A DNA stretch of 23,336 nucleotides from Cellvibrionaceae bacterium (GTDB lineage Bacteria > Pseudomonadota > Gammaproteobacteria > Pseudomonadales > Cellvibrionaceae): contig JAGKWU010000028.1 of the NCBI GenBank assembly GCA_021151695.1, positions 1 through 23,336 on the forward strand, given 5' to 3'. The notes under the pieces were generated by a model. That model did not search any database. It saw only the letters and a list, made by a program, of their open reading frames with translations, and was not told the origin of the DNA. This document shows positions 23,007 to 23,336 of this stretch, piece by piece; the stretch's first letter is position 1; each line of letters begins with the position of its first letter. The position numbers were made by a program, and so were the translations under genes.

Positions 23007-23336
23007 ATGGCTCTGTCAATTCATACTAACTACGCGTCACTCGTTACTCAAACTAACTTGAACAAAACCAACTTTGCCTTGGGCAACAACCAACAACGCC
23101 TGGGCACTGGCTTGCGCATTAACTCAGCGGCAGACGACGCTGCAGGCTTGCAAATTGCCACTCGTCTGAACTCTCAATCACGCGGTATGGACGTTGCCAT
23201 TCGCAACACCGGCGACACTATTTCCTTGCTGCAAACAGCTGAAGGTTCTCTGTCAGAGATGACCGACATTCTGCAACGTATGAAAGATCTGAGCACACAA
23301 GCAGCGAACGGAACTAACAGTGGTTCTGACCTGATC
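23007..23336 (+). CDS. fliC: Flagellin, 5' part (cut by the window edge)
   Basis: The N-terminal 110 residues of flagellin are present: MALSIHTNYASLVTQTNLNK, then LGTGLRINSAADDAAGLQIA, and LQTAEGSLSEMTDILQRMKD. These are the D0/D1 helices that polymerise into the filament and contain the TLR5-type and axial contact region. AGGAA (22995-22999) precedes ATG 23007 by 7 bases. The terminator at 22829-22853 implies its own promoter in the 150-base leader. I could not find a convincing sigma-28 site: the best partial match, TAAAG near 22960, has a poor -10. The gene continues beyond the window. Confidence 0.95.
   Translation, partial: MALSIHTNYASLVTQTNLNKTNFALGNNQQRLGTGLRINSAADDAAGLQIATRLNSQSRGMDVAIRNTGDTISLLQTAEGSLSEMTDILQRMKDLSTQAANGTNSGSDLI

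Overview
The window looks like chromosomal DNA of a motile gammaproteobacterium. The Cellvibrio / Cellvibrionaceae and Pseudomonas neighbourhood is my best guess, from the style of the flagellar proteins and a flagellar-cluster gene of the 'tryptophan synthase beta-like' type; no rRNA or marker gene is present to prove it. The backbone is a flagellar rod/hook/ring locus. Around and inside it sit AT-richer accessory segments.

Layout. (1) 1-1072: the 3' end of an unidentified gene with its terminator, then a small GT51 peptidoglycan-glycosyltransferase-like gene, then a second, degraded copy of the same 3' end and terminator (107 of 113 bases identical). (2) 1157-4228, minus strand: a tight three-gene operon of a DNA methyltransferase, a DUF262 (ParB-like/GmrS-like) protein and a HEPN-domain putative RNase. 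This is probably an anti-phage or restriction-type defence unit. (3) 4669-7375, plus strand: a CDF zinc exporter, then a NitT/TauT-type ABC permease and ATPase without a binding protein, closed by a terminator that works in both directions. (4) 7492-18807, minus strand: flgB-C-D-E-F-G-H-I-J-K-L in canonical order, followed by two small flagella-associated genes. FlgJ carries an SLT-type lytic transglycosylase domain instead of the common glucosaminidase. (5) 18808-21939: the flgB/flgA intergenic region, split by a three-gene insertion (secreted protein, AbiGi-like protein, membrane protein). The old flgA 5' end survives as a remnant on the flgB side, and a diverged second copy of promoter plus 5' end begins the intact flgA. 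(6) 22005-23336, plus strand: flgA, a terminator, and the start of a flagellin gene cut by the window edge.

How it works together. The flg genes encode the rod (FlgB, C, F, G), hook and cap (FlgE, D), P and L rings with their chaperone (FlgI, H, A), the rod cap/muramidase (FlgJ) and the hook-filament junction (FlgK, L), plus the filament protein. Candidate sigma-54 promoters lie back to back between flgB and the flgA remnant, and one lies before the intact flgA. The accessory genes at both ends are compatible with defence cargo. Both insertions are flanked by duplicated ends of a neighbouring chromosomal gene, a shared architecture that is the most unusual feature of the window.
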